Notes: a model not told the origin generated them from the sequence alone. A stretch of DNA of 64,000 bases from Chryseobacterium gleum (GCA_945881885.1 CAMCVI010000008.1:1-64000), one strand, 5' to 3'; positions 32,922-42,362 are shown, counted from the first letter of the stretch. Made by a program: numbers and translations.

Positions 32922-35054
32922 TTATATTACCATCGTCAATTGTATTCTTTTTCTAGCCTCATCTACCTCAACGACTTTTACTTGCACGTGTTGGTGTAGT
33001 TTTACGACTTCATTTACATCGGAAACAAAACCTGCTTTTAATTGAGAAATATGCACCAAACCGCTTTCTTTCGTTCCGATATCCACAAAACATCCAAAAG
33101 CGGTAATGTTATTTACTATTCCGGGTAAAATCATCCCGGTTTTTAAATCTTTTATCGTACGAACATTTGGGTCAAATTCAAAAACTTTAGCTGCTTTTCT
33201 TGGATCTAAACCGGGTTTTTCTAACTCTTTTAAAGCGTCTTTTAGTGTTAAAATTCCAATTTCAGATGTAATATAATTTTCTGGTTGGATTTGTGCTATT
33301 TTTTCTTTGTTGGCAATCAAATCTGTTGTTTTAACACCTAAATCCTTAGCCATTTTTTCAACAATCGCATACGCTTCTGGGTGAACTGCCGAATTATCTA
33401 ACGGGTTTTTTCCGTCTTTAATTCTGATAAAAGCTGCGGCTTGTTGGTACGCTTTTTCGCCCAAACGCGGCACTTTTTTTAGTTGTTTTCTGTCTTCAAA
33501 AGGGCCGTTTTCAGTGCGAAATGCCACAATGTTTTCCGCCATTTTTTCACCAATTCCAGAAACGTAACTCAACAACGATTTACTAGCTGTATTTACGTTA
33601 ATGCCAACCGCGTTTACACAACTCATTACCACCGCATCTAATTGTTCTTTTAATTTATTTTGATCTACATCGTGCTGGTATTGCCCAACTCCAATGGATT
33701 TTGGATCTATTTTTACCAATTCCGCCAACGGATCTGAAAGTCGTCTTCCAATAGAAACCGAACCTCGAACCGTTACATCGTAGTTTGGAAATTCATCTCG
33801 CGCAATTTTACTCGCCGAATACACCGATGCGCCTGCTTCTGAAACTACAAAAACCTGAATAAGTTTATCAAAAGCAATTTTTTTAATAAAAAATTCTGTC
33901 TCACGTGATGCTGTTCCGTTACCAATAGAAATCGCTTCAATATTGTAAGCATTAACCATAGAACGGATTTTTTTCATCGCCATAGCGCTATCGTTTTGTG
34001 GTGCGTGCGGATAAACGGTTTCGTTGTTTAGTAAATCGCCTTTTTCATCCAAACAAACCAATTTGCAACCACTTTTATAACCTGGATCGATTGCCAAAAT
34101 ACGTTTTTCGCCTAATGGTGGCGCCAATAACAACTGTCGTAAATTTTCTGCAAAAACATCAATAGCTTTTATATCGGCTTTGGTTTTGGCTTCTTGTAAA
34201 GTTTCGTTTGAAATGGCGGGCTCTAATAATCTTTTATAACTGTCTTTAATGGCTTTTTCAATTTGTTCGCCGCTTTCGTTATTGGTTTTGATTAAATTAT
34301 CTTCCATAAAACGAATTACTTCGTCTTTATCTTCCTCGTTTAAACCTACGTTCAATTTTATAAAACCTTCGGCTTCTGCTCGCAACATCGCTAATAATCT
34401 GTGTGATGGGGCTTTAGTAATGTTTTCAGACCAATCAAAATATTGATTAAATTTTTGAGCCGCTTCATCGTCTTTTTTGGTTTTTACTACTTTAGTGGTA
34501 ATTTCAGCTTTGAGCTGAAAGGTTCTTCGTAAAGATTTGCGAATGAAAATATTTTCGTTTATCCATTCAGCAATAATATCTCGAGCGCCTTGAAGGGCTT
34601 CGTCTTCATTTGTAACTTTTTCGTTTAAATATTTCGATGCCAAAAACTCAATGTCATCATTTCGTTGAGACATAATTATTTTTGCTAATGGCTCCAATCT
34701 GTTTTCACGCGCGGTGTCTGCTTTGGTTTTTTTCTTCTTTTTATACGGTAAATAGAAATCTTCTATTTCTTGTAAATCAAAACTAGCATCAATTTTAGAT
34801 TTCAATTCCGGCGAAAGTGCGTTTTGCTCTTCAATAGATTTTAAAATACTTTCTTTTCGTTTTACAATTTCAATAAATTGCTTGTTTAATTTAGCAATTT
34901 GCTCAATTTGAACCTCGTCTAAATTTCCTGTTTGATCTTTTCGATAACGAGAAATAAACGGAATCGTGCAATCTTCCGAAAGTAATTGTATGGTAACTTC
35001 AACGCTTTTTATAGCAATATTAGTTTGATTTTGTATGAATTGGATTGTGGTCAT
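32922..35054 (-). CDS. tex: Tex-family RNA-binding transcription accessory protein
   Basis: A 710-residue nucleic-acid-binding protein related to eukaryotic Spt6. Domains in order are the N-terminal helical Tex region (1-190), a YqgF/RNase H-like fold with AIDPGYKSGCKLVCLDEKG, a helix-hairpin-helix region (LLSYVSGIGEKMAENIVAFR and KKVPRLGEKAYQQAAAFIRI) and an S1 domain at the C-terminus (GMILPGIVNNITAFGCFVDIGTKESGLVHISQL). All are intact. The cellular role is loosely defined (transcript processing or elongation, stress tolerance). It lies 72 bp downstream of rpiB on the same strand, with a weak hairpin between them. Confidence 0.93.
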   Translation of the reverse strand: MTTIQFIQNQTNIAIKSVEVTIQLLSEDCTIPFISRYRKDQTGNLDEVQIEQIAKLNKQFIEIVKRKESILKSIEEQNALSPELKSKIDASFDLQEIEDFYLPYKKKKKTKADTARENRLEPLAKIIMSQRNDDIEFLASKYLNEKVTNEDEALQGARDIIAEWINENIFIRKSLRRTFQLKAEITTKVVKTKKDDEAAQKFNQYFDWSENITKAPSHRLLAMLRAEAEGFIKLNVGLNEEDKDEVIRFMEDNLIKTNNESGEQIEKAIKDSYKRLLEPAISNETLQEAKTKADIKAIDVFAENLRQLLLAPPLGEKRILAIDPGYKSGCKLVCLDEKGDLLNNETVYPHAPQNDSAMAMKKIRSMVNAYNIEAISIGNGTASRETEFFIKKIAFDKLIQVFVVSEAGASVYSASKIARDEFPNYDVTVRGSVSIGRRLSDPLAELVKIDPKSIGVGQYQHDVDQNKLKEQLDAVVMSCVNAVGINVNTASKSLLSYVSGIGEKMAENIVAFRTENGPFEDRKQLKKVPRLGEKAYQQAAAFIRIKDGKNPLDNSAVHPEAYAIVEKMAKDLGVKTTDLIANKEKIAQIQPENYITSEIGILTLKDALKELEKPGLDPRKAAKVFEFDPNVRTIKDLKTGMILPGIVNNITAFGCFVDIGTKESGLVHISQLKAGFVSDVNEVVKLHQHVQVKVVEVDEARKRIQLTMVI

Positions 35055-35078
35055 TATGAAAATTTAGTATAAAATATA

Positions 35079-35102
35079 AATTCCGCCACTGCTGACGGAA
35101 TT
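35079..35102 (-). terminator. Weak hairpin between rpiB and tex
   Basis: AATTCCGCCA / TGACGGAATT with one mismatch, followed on the minus strand by TTATATTTT. It could partly terminate rpiB transcripts. Confidence 0.4.
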
Positions 35103-35126
35103 CCTAAAAGTAATGTTTAAAAAATA

Positions 35127-35558
35127 TTATTTACAAGCGATTTTATTTACTCTGTTTGCATGTCTTCCGCCTTCAAAATCGGTGTTTAAAAATGTAGCTA
35201 CCATTTCCACTGCTTGTTGGATAGATGTATAACGCGCAGGAATAGAAATTATATTCGCATCATTATGCTGACGGGCTAATTCCGCAATTTCTTTAGTCCA
35301 ACATAAGGCGGCACGAATATCTTGGTGTTTGTTTGCCGACATCGCAATTCCGTTTCCAGAACCACAAATTACAATTCCAAAATTGGATTTTTTACTTGCA
35401 ACATCATTCGCCACAGCATGACCAAAATCTGGATAGTCTACACTTTCAAAATTATTTGTTCCATGGTTAATAACTACATGTCCGTTAGACTCTAAGTAGT
35501 CAACTATTGCTGTTTTATAATCTGGACCCGCGTGGTCATTGCCAATTGAGATTGTCAT
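35127..35558 (-). CDS. rpiB: Ribose-5-phosphate isomerase B
   Basis: Interconverts ribose-5-phosphate and ribulose-5-phosphate in the pentose phosphate pathway. The 143-residue sequence shows IGNDHAGPDYK near the start, the catalytic region GIVICGSGNGIAMSANKHQDIRAALC and the family end GGRHANRVNKI. The motif has G-S-G-N with the conserved Cys before it, typical of RpiB. It is transcribed leftward from the edge of the 685-bp AT-rich gap that separates it from rnr. Confidence 0.95.
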   Translation of the reverse strand: MTISIGNDHAGPDYKTAIVDYLESNGHVVINHGTNNFESVDYPDFGHAVANDVASKKSNFGIVICGSGNGIAMSANKHQDIRAALCWTKEIAELARQHNDANIISIPARYTSIQQAVEMVATFLNTDFEGGRHANRVNKIACK

Positions 35559-36243
35559 AATTGTGTATTGAGTTGTTAATATCGTTTTACAAAAATAATC
35601 AATATGTAGCGTTTCGTAAAGTAAATTTGTATTTATTATTGTTTCCCTTTTGCTATGTAATTAATGCAAAAAACACTAATGTTAATAAAATAATGTAATT
35701 GATTGATAATCAGTTAATGTTAATTTAACATTAAGTGTTGATAACTAAAGATAGAAAATAAGAAGTTTTTTATAGTTGTATTTATAAAATTTGTAATGCA
35801 AAACGTGAAATTAAAATCCTAATTAAGTTGTTACAGTTTATTGTTTTTTTATGAATAGTTTTTTAAAGGTTATCAACAAAAAAGCAAAACTTAGTTATGT
35901 ACAAAAAACTATTAGATTTAGATTTTAACAGGTGTTGATAATATTTAAAAATAAAATTTAAGAGTATTGAAAAAGAATACTTTACAATATATTTACATTG
36001 TTTATTACTTTGTATAACTATCTATAAATTTAAAAAACTATATTTAAAAATAATATTGTACTACATATTAACAAGCTATAATAACCATCATCAATTTAAA
36101 TTTAATTAAAATCTTTTTTTGTTGTTTTTAATATATGTTGAAAACTTTTAAGTTTTAGAAAATTAAAATTTTATTAAATCTTACTACTTAATTCCGTTTT
36201 CTGATTTCTTCTTTGTACTTTTAATGCATATTAAGAATGATAT
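35559..36243. other. AT-rich divergent intergenic region, candidate replication origin
   Basis: This 685-bp stretch is the only gap above 300 bp. It holds no convincing reading frame. It contains three exact TTATCAACA nonamers, one mismatch from the DnaA box TTATNCACA, at 35736-35744 (-), 35870-35878 (+) and 35933-35941 (-), plus TTATGTACA at 35895-35903. By base frequency I estimate about two such nonamers per strand pair in the whole window; I saw two others, at 6517 and 27525. Long A/T-only stretches follow (from about 35941). Left of it the genes point mostly left, right of it mostly right. dnaA is not in the window. Confidence 0.5.
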
Positions 36244-38421
36244 ATGAAAAAGAATTTTAGAAAAATGACAAAAAAAGCCAAAGATTTTTCGGCACACGTA
36301 TATAAAATACTATCCGCAACACCCACTAAAGACTTTAATTACAAACAAATTGCTGCGATAATTGAAGTGAATGACACACAAAGTAGAAACGAAATTATTA
36401 AAGAATTAGGTATTTTAAAGAAAGCTGGTAAAATAGAAGAAACCGAACGCGGTAAATTCAAGATAATTTCAAAAGCAGAATATTACGAAGGAACTGTAGA
36501 TATGACCACTCGTAAATCTGGATATTTTATTTGTTCTGAATTAGAAGATGATGTATATATTCCTTTTATAAATTTAAATCATGCTTTAGATGGAGATAAA
36601 GTAAGGTGTTATATTTACAATAGAAGAAGCTCTAGAAAACCAGAAGCAGAAGTTTTAGAAATTTTAGAAAGAGCCAAAACAGAATTTGTTGGGGTTATTG
36701 ATATTCAGAAAAATTTTGGTTTTGTTACCACGACCAATGCAAAAATGTACACCGATATTTTTATTCCTAAAAATGAAATTTTTGATGCAGAACATGGTGA
36801 TGTAGTTTTGGTTTCGATGGTAGATTGGCCAAAAAAAGCCGATTCACCTTTTGGAAAAGTAATTAAAGTTTTAGGAAAACCTGGAGAACACAATACAGAA
36901 ATTCATGCTATTTTAGCTGAATATGGTTTACCATACGATTTTCCTATTGAAGTGGAAGCGTATGCAAACCAAATAGATACTTCAATTACAGAAGAAGAAA
37001 TTGCAAAACGTAGAGATATGCGAAATATCTTAACATTTACAATCGATCCAAAAGATGCAAAAGATTTTGATGATGCCTTGTCTTTTCAAGTATTACCAAA
37101 CGGAAATTATGAAATTGGGGTTCATATTGCCGATGTTTCTCATTATTTACAAGAAGGTACAATTTTAGATAATGAAGCTTATGACAGAGCAACTTCAGTA
37201 TATTTAGTAGATAGAGTGGTTCCAATGTTACCAGAAGTATTGTCAAATTTTGCATGTTCACTTCGACCAAATGAAGAAAAATATACATTTTCCGCTATTT
37301 TTCAATTAAATGATAAAGCAGATGTTATTGATTCTTGGTTTGGAAGAACTATAATTTATTCCGATCAACGATTTTCTTATGAAGAAGCACAAGAAATTAT
37401 AGAAAGTAAATCAGATATAATTCCAGCGCATATTTCGTTAACTGGAAAGGAATATCACGCACCAAAACCAATTGTAGCAGCTATTTTACAAATGCAAGAA
37501 TTAGCAAAAATTCTTCGTAGAAAAAGAATGAATGCGGGCGCTATTTCTTTTGATAAAGTAGAAGTAAAATTCAATTTAAATGAAAATGCAGAACCTGTTG
37601 GAGTGTATTTTAAACAAAGCAAAGATGCCAATCATTTAATTGAAGAATTTATGTTATTAGCCAACAGAAAAGTGGCTGAATTTATCGGAAAACAAAAGAA
37701 AACTTTTATTTACAGAATTCATGATGAGCCAAATGAAGATAAATTATTTGGTTTACAAAATGTAATTTCTAAGTTTGGATACAGTTTAAATTTAAAATCA
37801 AAACAAGATATTTCTACTTCTTTAAATAAATTACTAGAAGAAGTTCAAGGAAAAAAAGAGCAAAATATGGTGGATACACTTACCATTCGTTGTATGAGTA
37901 AAGCTGTATATTCTACAGATAATATCGGTCATTACGGCTTAGCGTTTGATTATTATTCACATTTTACTTCACCAATTCGTCGTTATCCAGATGTGATGGC
38001 ACATCGTTTGCTACAGTTTTATTTAGATGGAGGCAAAAGTGTAAGCGAAGAAATATTTGAAGAAAAATGTATGCATTCGACTGACAGAGAAATTTTAGCG
38101 GCTAAAGCGGAAAGAGATTCTGTAAAATACATGCAAGTAAAATATATGCAAGACCATAAAGATCAAGAGTTTTTAGGTGTAGTTTCTGGCGTTACCGAAT
38201 GGGGAATTTATGTAGAAATTATCGAAAACAAATGTGAAGGAATGGTACGTATTAGAGAAATTAAAGACGATTATTATACTTTTGATGATAAACAATATGC
38301 GCTTGTTGGTGAAGTTTCTAAAAATTTAATACAATTAGGAGACGAAGTTTACGTTAAAGTAAAAAATGCCGATTTAGTAAAAAAACAATTGGATTTTCAT
38401 TTTGTTAGAGATAACAAGTAA
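36244..38421 (+). CDS. rnr: Ribonuclease R
   Basis: Processive 3'-5' exoribonuclease that degrades structured RNA. The 725-residue protein has an N-terminal winged-helix part (FNYKQIAAIIEVNDTQSRNEIIKEL), cold-shock domains, the RNB catalytic domain with TIDPKDAKDFDDALSF supplying the metal-binding Asp residues, HYGLAFDYYSHFTSPIRRYPDVMAHRLLQ, and a C-terminal S1 domain (EFLGVVSGVTEWGIYVEI). It ends without a long basic tail. It is the first rightward gene after the candidate origin. An internal ATG eight codons later is possible, but the longer start is usual. Confidence 0.94.
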   Translation: MKKNFRKMTKKAKDFSAHVYKILSATPTKDFNYKQIAAIIEVNDTQSRNEIIKELGILKKAGKIEETERGKFKIISKAEYYEGTVDMTTRKSGYFICSELEDDVYIPFINLNHALDGDKVRCYIYNRRSSRKPEAEVLEILERAKTEFVGVIDIQKNFGFVTTTNAKMYTDIFIPKNEIFDAEHGDVVLVSMVDWPKKADSPFGKVIKVLGKPGEHNTEIHAILAEYGLPYDFPIEVEAYANQIDTSITEEEIAKRRDMRNILTFTIDPKDAKDFDDALSFQVLPNGNYEIGVHIADVSHYLQEGTILDNEAYDRATSVYLVDRVVPMLPEVLSNFACSLRPNEEKYTFSAIFQLNDKADVIDSWFGRTIIYSDQRFSYEEAQEIIESKSDIIPAHISLTGKEYHAPKPIVAAILQMQELAKILRRKRMNAGAISFDKVEVKFNLNENAEPVGVYFKQSKDANHLIEEFMLLANRKVAEFIGKQKKTFIYRIHDEPNEDKLFGLQNVISKFGYSLNLKSKQDISTSLNKLLEEVQGKKEQNMVDTLTIRCMSKAVYSTDNIGHYGLAFDYYSHFTSPIRRYPDVMAHRLLQFYLDGGKSVSEEIFEEKCMHSTDREILAAKAERDSVKYMQVKYMQDHKDQEFLGVVSGVTEWGIYVEIIENKCEGMVRIREIKDDYYTFDDKQYALVGEVSKNLIQLGDEVYVKVKNADLVKKQLDFHFVRDNK

Positions 38422-38451
38422 AAAGTCATTTATTTTTTAAATACAAAAATC

Positions 38452-39120
38452 ATGAAAAAAATCATTTATTCCTTATTATTAATCAGTTCGATAACTTTCG
38501 CACAATCCGAAAGATTTGTTGGTGATTTCAATAAAGTCACGTCTTTTGATAAAATAGATGTGGTATTGATTTCAGGTACTGAAAATAAAATAATTTTAAA
38601 AAGCACCAATTCTGCAGAAGTAGAATTAATAAACAATAATGGTGAATTAAAAATTAGAATGCCACTATCAAAAATATTAAGTGGCGAAGATGTTTCAGCA
38701 ACCGTTTATTATAAAAAATTAAGTGCTTTAGAAGCTAATGAAGGCAGTAGAATTTCTTGTGATACGGAAATAAAAACTATTGGTTTTGATATTATTACCA
38801 AAGAAGGCGCAGAAATTGTTTTAAACAATCTTATAGCAGATAAATTAAAAGTGCGTTGTGGCGCAGGAAGTATAGTTACTATAAAAGGAACGGTAAAAAA
38901 CCAAGATATTTTAGCTAATTCTGGCGCTAAATATGATGGACAGGATTGTATTACCCAACAAACTACAGTAACCGTAAATGCTGGTGGAATTGCAAATGTA
39001 AACGTGACAGATATAGTGGATGCTAAAACCCGAGCAGGCGGAACAATTACAATTTACGGCAATCCAAAACAAACCAATCAGAAAACGGTTGCTGGCGGAA
39101 AAATTATTCAAGCAAAATAA
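38452..39120 (+). CDS. Exported GIN-domain (DUF2807) protein
   Basis: A 222-residue protein with a Sec signal peptide (MKKIIYSLLLISSITFAQ, cleavage likely before Gln or Ser). The mature part consists of repeated short beta-strands, with LSALEANEGSRISCD, IKTIGFDIITKEGAEIVLNNL and VTVNAGGIANVNVTD. This is the pattern of the Bacteroidetes putative auto-transporter adhesin head (GIN, DUF2807) beta-helix. An envelope or secreted location is likely; the role in adhesion is only a family label. It starts 30 bp after rnr and may be co-transcribed with it. Confidence 0.82.
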   Translation: MKKIIYSLLLISSITFAQSERFVGDFNKVTSFDKIDVVLISGTENKIILKSTNSAEVELINNNGELKIRMPLSKILSGEDVSATVYYKKLSALEANEGSRISCDTEIKTIGFDIITKEGAEIVLNNLIADKLKVRCGAGSIVTIKGTVKNQDILANSGAKYDGQDCITQQTTVTVNAGGIANVNVTDIVDAKTRAGGTITIYGNPKQTNQKTVAGGKIIQAK

Positions 39121-39125
39121 AATTA

Positions 39126-39212
39126 AGTGAATAGTAATTAGTGAATAGTAAATAGATTTTATTATTTTTGTTTATATAGTAAACACTATTTACTTTTTAC
39201 TATTCACCAATT
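39126..39212. repeat. Inverted heptamer-register element
   Basis: The left half has AGTGAAT AGTAATT, then AGTGAAT AGTAAAT (39126-39153). The right half has ACTATTT ACTTTTT and then ACTATTC ACCAATT (39185-39212), an approximate reverse complement in the same 7-bp register. It fills the 102-bp gap between the GIN-domain and LysE genes. Confidence 0.8.
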
Positions 39213-39222
39213 ATCTAAAATA

Positions 39223-39909
39223 ATGATTCACGATATATTATTAGCTATTCCCTGGGCATTTTTGTTGGCCATTTCTATTGGTCCTGGTTTTTTTATGATA
39301 CTAGAAACCAGTATAACAAAAGGATTTAAAGCCGCTTTTACTTTAGATTTAGGAATTGTTTTTAGTGATATTATTTTTATATTAATTGCTTATTTTGCTA
39401 CCAATCAAATACTATCGCAACTAAAAGATAACCCTATTTTATACGTTGCAGGCGGAATTATAATGTCGGTTTACGGCTTAATTTCTTATATACAATTAAA
39501 GAAAAAATTTAACGAAAAAATAGAGGACGATGACGAAGAAGACATTCAAAAAAATAATTATTTAGGTTTATTTTTAAAAGGTGTTTTTTTAAATATTATC
39601 AATATAGGTGTTTTGGGTTTTTGGATGATGATTATCATTACCCACGGACCAAAATTAGAAATGAACCCCTTGCGTATTTTTGTTTTCTTTACCTCTATTT
39701 TAGTATTTTATTTATTAATTGATATTTATAAAATACTGTTAGCTAAGCAATTAAAAAACAAACTAACTCCAAATAACATCTATAAAATTAAAAGAATTAT
39801 CAGTATAGTAATATTAATTTTTGGCGTGTTTTTTATCCTACAAGGACTTTTTCCAAAAAGCAAAAACATTGTAAATAAAAAATTAGGAATAGAACAAGTG
39901 GTGAAGTAA
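39223..39909 (+). CDS. LysE-family amino-acid exporter
   Basis: A 228-residue inner-membrane transporter of the LysE/RhtB family. The start AIPWAFLLAISIGPGFFMILETSITKGFKAAF has the typical PGP-like motif, with about six helices over the length and a charged cytoplasmic loop (about 95-110, EKIEDDDEEDIQ). LysE proteins export amino acids or related small solutes; the substrate here cannot be told. It is separated from the upstream gene by a palindromic repeat and faces the tRNA-Cys gene. Confidence 0.83.
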   Translation: MIHDILLAIPWAFLLAISIGPGFFMILETSITKGFKAAFTLDLGIVFSDIIFILIAYFATNQILSQLKDNPILYVAGGIIMSVYGLISYIQLKKKFNEKIEDDDEEDIQKNNYLGLFLKGVFLNIINIGVLGFWMMIIITHGPKLEMNPLRIFVFFTSILVFYLLIDIYKILLAKQLKNKLTPNNIYKIKRIISIVILIFGVFFILQGLFPKSKNIVNKKLGIEQVVK

Positions 39910-39921
39910 TTGCCCTAAAAT

Positions 39922-39955
39922 AAAAAAAAAGAGCTACTATTTCTAGTAACTCTTT
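39922..39955 (-). terminator. tRNA-Cys terminator
   Basis: On the minus strand AAAGAGTTACTA, GAAA loop, TAGTAGCTCTTT, then a T run. It begins 4 nt after the tRNA and could also serve the convergent lysE gene. Confidence 0.85.
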
Positions 39956-39958
39956 CAG

Positions 39959-40029
39959 AGGCATCGTCCGGATTCGAACCGGAGTAGACGGTTTTGCAGA
40001 CCGGTGCCTAGCCGCTCGGCCACGACGCC
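39959..40029 (-). tRNA. tRNA-Cys (GCA)
   Basis: The minus strand folds as a cloverleaf. The acceptor GGCGTCG pairs with CGATGCC (one G-U pair), the anticodon loop is CTGCAAA with anticodon GCA, and the T-arm contains GGTTCGAATCC. The discriminator base is U, an identity element of tRNA-Cys. The 3' CCA is not encoded (CTG follows), so it must be added by a nucleotidyltransferase. The gene stands alone. Confidence 0.97.
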
Positions 40030-40041
40030 ATTATTGGATTG

Positions 40042-40072
40042 CAAATATAGATATAAAAACTTCAAAACGCAA
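40042..40072 (-). promoter_or_regulatory. tRNA-Cys promoter
   Basis: On the minus strand TTG (complement of 40070-40072), 20 bp, then TATATTTG (complement of 40042-40049). The tRNA 5' end is 12 bp further on. Confidence 0.55.
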
Positions 40073-40084
40073 AATCCAAAATCC
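40071..40084. repeat. AAAATCC heptamer pair
   Basis: AAAATCC occurs twice in tandem between folB and tRNA-Cys. It touches the tRNA -33 element. It is a short member of the 7-bp-register repeats. Confidence 0.6.
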
Positions 40085-40113
40085 AAATAGTTTAAATTCT
40101 ATTATCTTTTTTC

Positions 40114-40476
40114 TTAAAACTTTCTTTTTTCACTCATTATTATAGTAACTCCTTCAACATCGCCACCAATTGGAGGATTTAATTTCGTAACCTGAACTTC
40201 AATTTTTAAAACAGAAAGCAATTCTTTTAAAACCCTGTTTATAATTCTTTGTGCTACATGTTCCAAAAGTTTGGCTCTTATTGCCATTTCCTCTACTACA
40301 ATTCGATTTAAATCTACATAATCTACCGTATCATGAAGTTTGTCAGTTTGTGCAGATGGTTTTAAATTGGTTTTAATAGTTAAATCTACTCTGTAATTAC
40401 TTCCAATTTTTGCTTCTTCTTCTAAACACCCATGGTATGAAAATGTTCTGATATTAGTCAATTTTATAATTCCCAT
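40114..40476 (-). CDS. folB: Dihydroneopterin aldolase
   Basis: Folate-pathway enzyme splitting dihydroneopterin to 6-hydroxymethyl-dihydropterin and glycolaldehyde. The 120-residue sequence begins IIKLTNIRTFSYHGCLEEEAKIGSNYRVDL, with the FolB pattern of Tyr-His-Gly and a following Glu. LHDTVDYVDLN and LLEHVAQRIINRV follow in the usual places, and the conserved Lys is in VTKLNPPIGGDVEGVTI. The length is standard. It is transcribed singly, divergent from glnS. Confidence 0.93.
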   Translation of the reverse strand: MGIIKLTNIRTFSYHGCLEEEAKIGSNYRVDLTIKTNLKPSAQTDKLHDTVDYVDLNRIVVEEMAIRAKLLEHVAQRIINRVLKELLSVLKIEVQVTKLNPPIGGDVEGVTIIMSEKRKF

Positions 40477-40549
40477 TTTTATTTGATATTGGTTATTTGT
40501 TTACAATTCTTTTAAACTCATAAACATTTTAAACTTCTAAACTTATTGT

Positions 40550-40557
40550 TATCTTTG
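40550..40557 (+). promoter_or_regulatory. glnS promoter, -7 element
   Basis: TATCTTTG, an exact TANNTTTG match, 18 bp before the glnS ATG. No clear -33 was seen. Confidence 0.5.
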
Positions 40558-40575
40558 TCAAAATTACAAATTCTT

Positions 40576-42258
40576 ATGTCTGCAGAAGAAAAATCTTTAA
40601 ATTTTATAGAACAAATTATAGAAGATGATTTAAAAAACGGTTTATCACCTGATAAACTGCGTTTTCGTTTTCCTCCAGAGCCTAACGGATATTTACATAT
40701 TGGTCACGCAAGTGCTATTTGTTTAAATTTTGGTTTAGGTTTAGACTATAATGCACCTGTTAATTTACGTTTTGACGATACTAATCCTTCAAAAGAAGAA
40801 CAAGAGTTTGTTGATGCTATTAAAAAAGATGTTGAATGGTTGGGTTTTAAATGGGATAAAGAATGTTACGCATCAGATTATTTCCAACAATTATATGATT
40901 GGGCAGTAGAATTAATTAAAAAAGACAAAGCTTATATTGACAGTCAATCTTCTGAAGATATGGCCATTCAAAAAGGCACACCAACTTCACCAGGAACAGA
41001 TTCGCCTTTTAGAACGCGTACCATAGAAGAAAATCTAGACTTATTTACACGCATGAAAAATGGTGAATTCGAAAAAGGAACCCATGTTTTACGTGCTAAA
41101 ATTAGTATGAAGGCCAACAATATGTTAATGCGTGATCCTATTATTTATCGTATCATGCATGCGCACCATCATCGTACAGGTAATGATTGGTGTATTTATC
41201 CAATGTACGATTGGGCACACGGAGAAAGTGATTATTTAGAACAAATTTCTCACTCTTTTTGTACGTTAGAATTTTTACCACATAGAGAATTATACGATTG
41301 GTTTCTAAATCAAATTTATGATGAAACCAAAATACTACCTAAACAAAGAGAGTTTGCTCGTAGAAATTTATCTCACACAGTTGTTTCTAAACGTAAATTA
41401 TTACAATTAGTAGAAGAAAAACTAGTAACTTCTTGGGACGACCCAAGAATGAGTACTATTTCTGGAATGAGAAGACGCGGTATAACCGCTACTGCTATTA
41501 GAAATTTTGCTAATACGATTGGAATTGCAAAACGAACCAATTTAATTGATGTATCGCTTTTAGATTTCTGTATTCGTGAAGATTTAAATAAAATTGCCCC
41601 TCGTGTGATGGCGGTTTTAAATCCTATTAAATTGGTTATTACAAACTATCCAGAAGGAAAAGAAGAGTGGCTAACGGCAGAAAACAATCCAGAAGAAGAA
41701 GTAATGACATATAGAGAAGTACCTTTTTCTAAAGAATTATTTATTGAAAGAGAAGATTTTCAAGAAGAAGCACACAAGAAATTTTTCCGTTTGACTTTAG
41801 GAACGGAAGTTCGTTTAAAAAACGCGTACATCATAAAAGGAGAATCGGTTATAAAAGATGCCGATGGAAATATTACCGAAATTCACGCTACATATGACAT
41901 AGATTCTAAATCAGGTAGCGGAACAGAAGCTAGTAACAGAAAAGTAAAAGGTGTAATTCATTGGGTTGCTATACCGCACGCTATTGAAGCGGAAGTTAGA
42001 TTATACGACCGTCTTTTTACTCACGAAAATCCAGACGGAAACAAAGAGGTTGATTTTAAAGAATACATCAATCCAGAATCTTTAAAAGTGATTACAGGCT
42101 ATGTTGAACCTAGTTTACAAACCGCAAAAGAATTAGATCATTTTCAATTTCAACGCTTAGGTTATTTTTGTGTAGACAGGGATTCCTCGGCTGAAAAATT
42201 AGTTTTTAATAAAACAGTTGGACTAAGAGATACTTGGGCAAAAGTTAGCGAACAATAA
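40576..42258 (+). CDS. glnS: Glutamine--tRNA ligase
   Basis: Class I synthetase charging tRNA-Gln directly. The 560-residue protein has HIGHAS (41-46) after RFPPEPNGYL, and VVSKRKL (269-275) as the KMSKS-type loop. The GlnRS-specific anticodon-binding domains follow, ending at FNKTVGLRDTWAKV. I use ATG 40576 (MSAEEKSLNF); the ten codons before it overlap the promoter. A separate gltX is nearby at 43513, so both amino acids have their own enzyme. A 12-bp stem terminator follows. Confidence 0.95.
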   Translation: MSAEEKSLNFIEQIIEDDLKNGLSPDKLRFRFPPEPNGYLHIGHASAICLNFGLGLDYNAPVNLRFDDTNPSKEEQEFVDAIKKDVEWLGFKWDKECYASDYFQQLYDWAVELIKKDKAYIDSQSSEDMAIQKGTPTSPGTDSPFRTRTIEENLDLFTRMKNGEFEKGTHVLRAKISMKANNMLMRDPIIYRIMHAHHHRTGNDWCIYPMYDWAHGESDYLEQISHSFCTLEFLPHRELYDWFLNQIYDETKILPKQREFARRNLSHTVVSKRKLLQLVEEKLVTSWDDPRMSTISGMRRRGITATAIRNFANTIGIAKRTNLIDVSLLDFCIREDLNKIAPRVMAVLNPIKLVITNYPEGKEEWLTAENNPEEEVMTYREVPFSKELFIEREDFQEEAHKKFFRLTLGTEVRLKNAYIIKGESVIKDADGNITEIHATYDIDSKSGSGTEASNRKVKGVIHWVAIPHAIEAEVRLYDRLFTHENPDGNKEVDFKEYINPESLKVITGYVEPSLQTAKELDHFQFQRLGYFCVDRDSSAEKLVFNKTVGLRDTWAKVSEQ

Positions 42259-42271
42259 TCCATTTGTCTTA

Positions 42272-42286
42272 CTGAACTTGTTTCAG
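42272..42286. repeat. CTGAACTTGTTTCAG palindrome, copy 1
   Basis: This imperfect palindrome (CTGAA / TTCAG) recurs exactly at 52672-52686. A partial copy is at 42407-42418 and a diverged one at 63364-63378. All copies are intergenic. It looks like a dispersed flavobacterial intergenic repeat. Confidence 0.65.
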
Positions 42287-42302
42287 CATCTTAATAAGAC
42301 TT

Positions 42303-42337
42303 AAAACCTGCAAGTATTTTTCCTTGCAGGTTTTTTT
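42303..42337 (+). terminator. glnS terminator
   Basis: Perfect 12-bp stem AAAACCTGCAAG / CTTGCAGGTTTT (42303-42314 / 42323-42334), followed by T. Confidence 0.88.
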
Positions 42338-42362
42338 ATTTCTTTTTTTCTTTTTGCATCAT

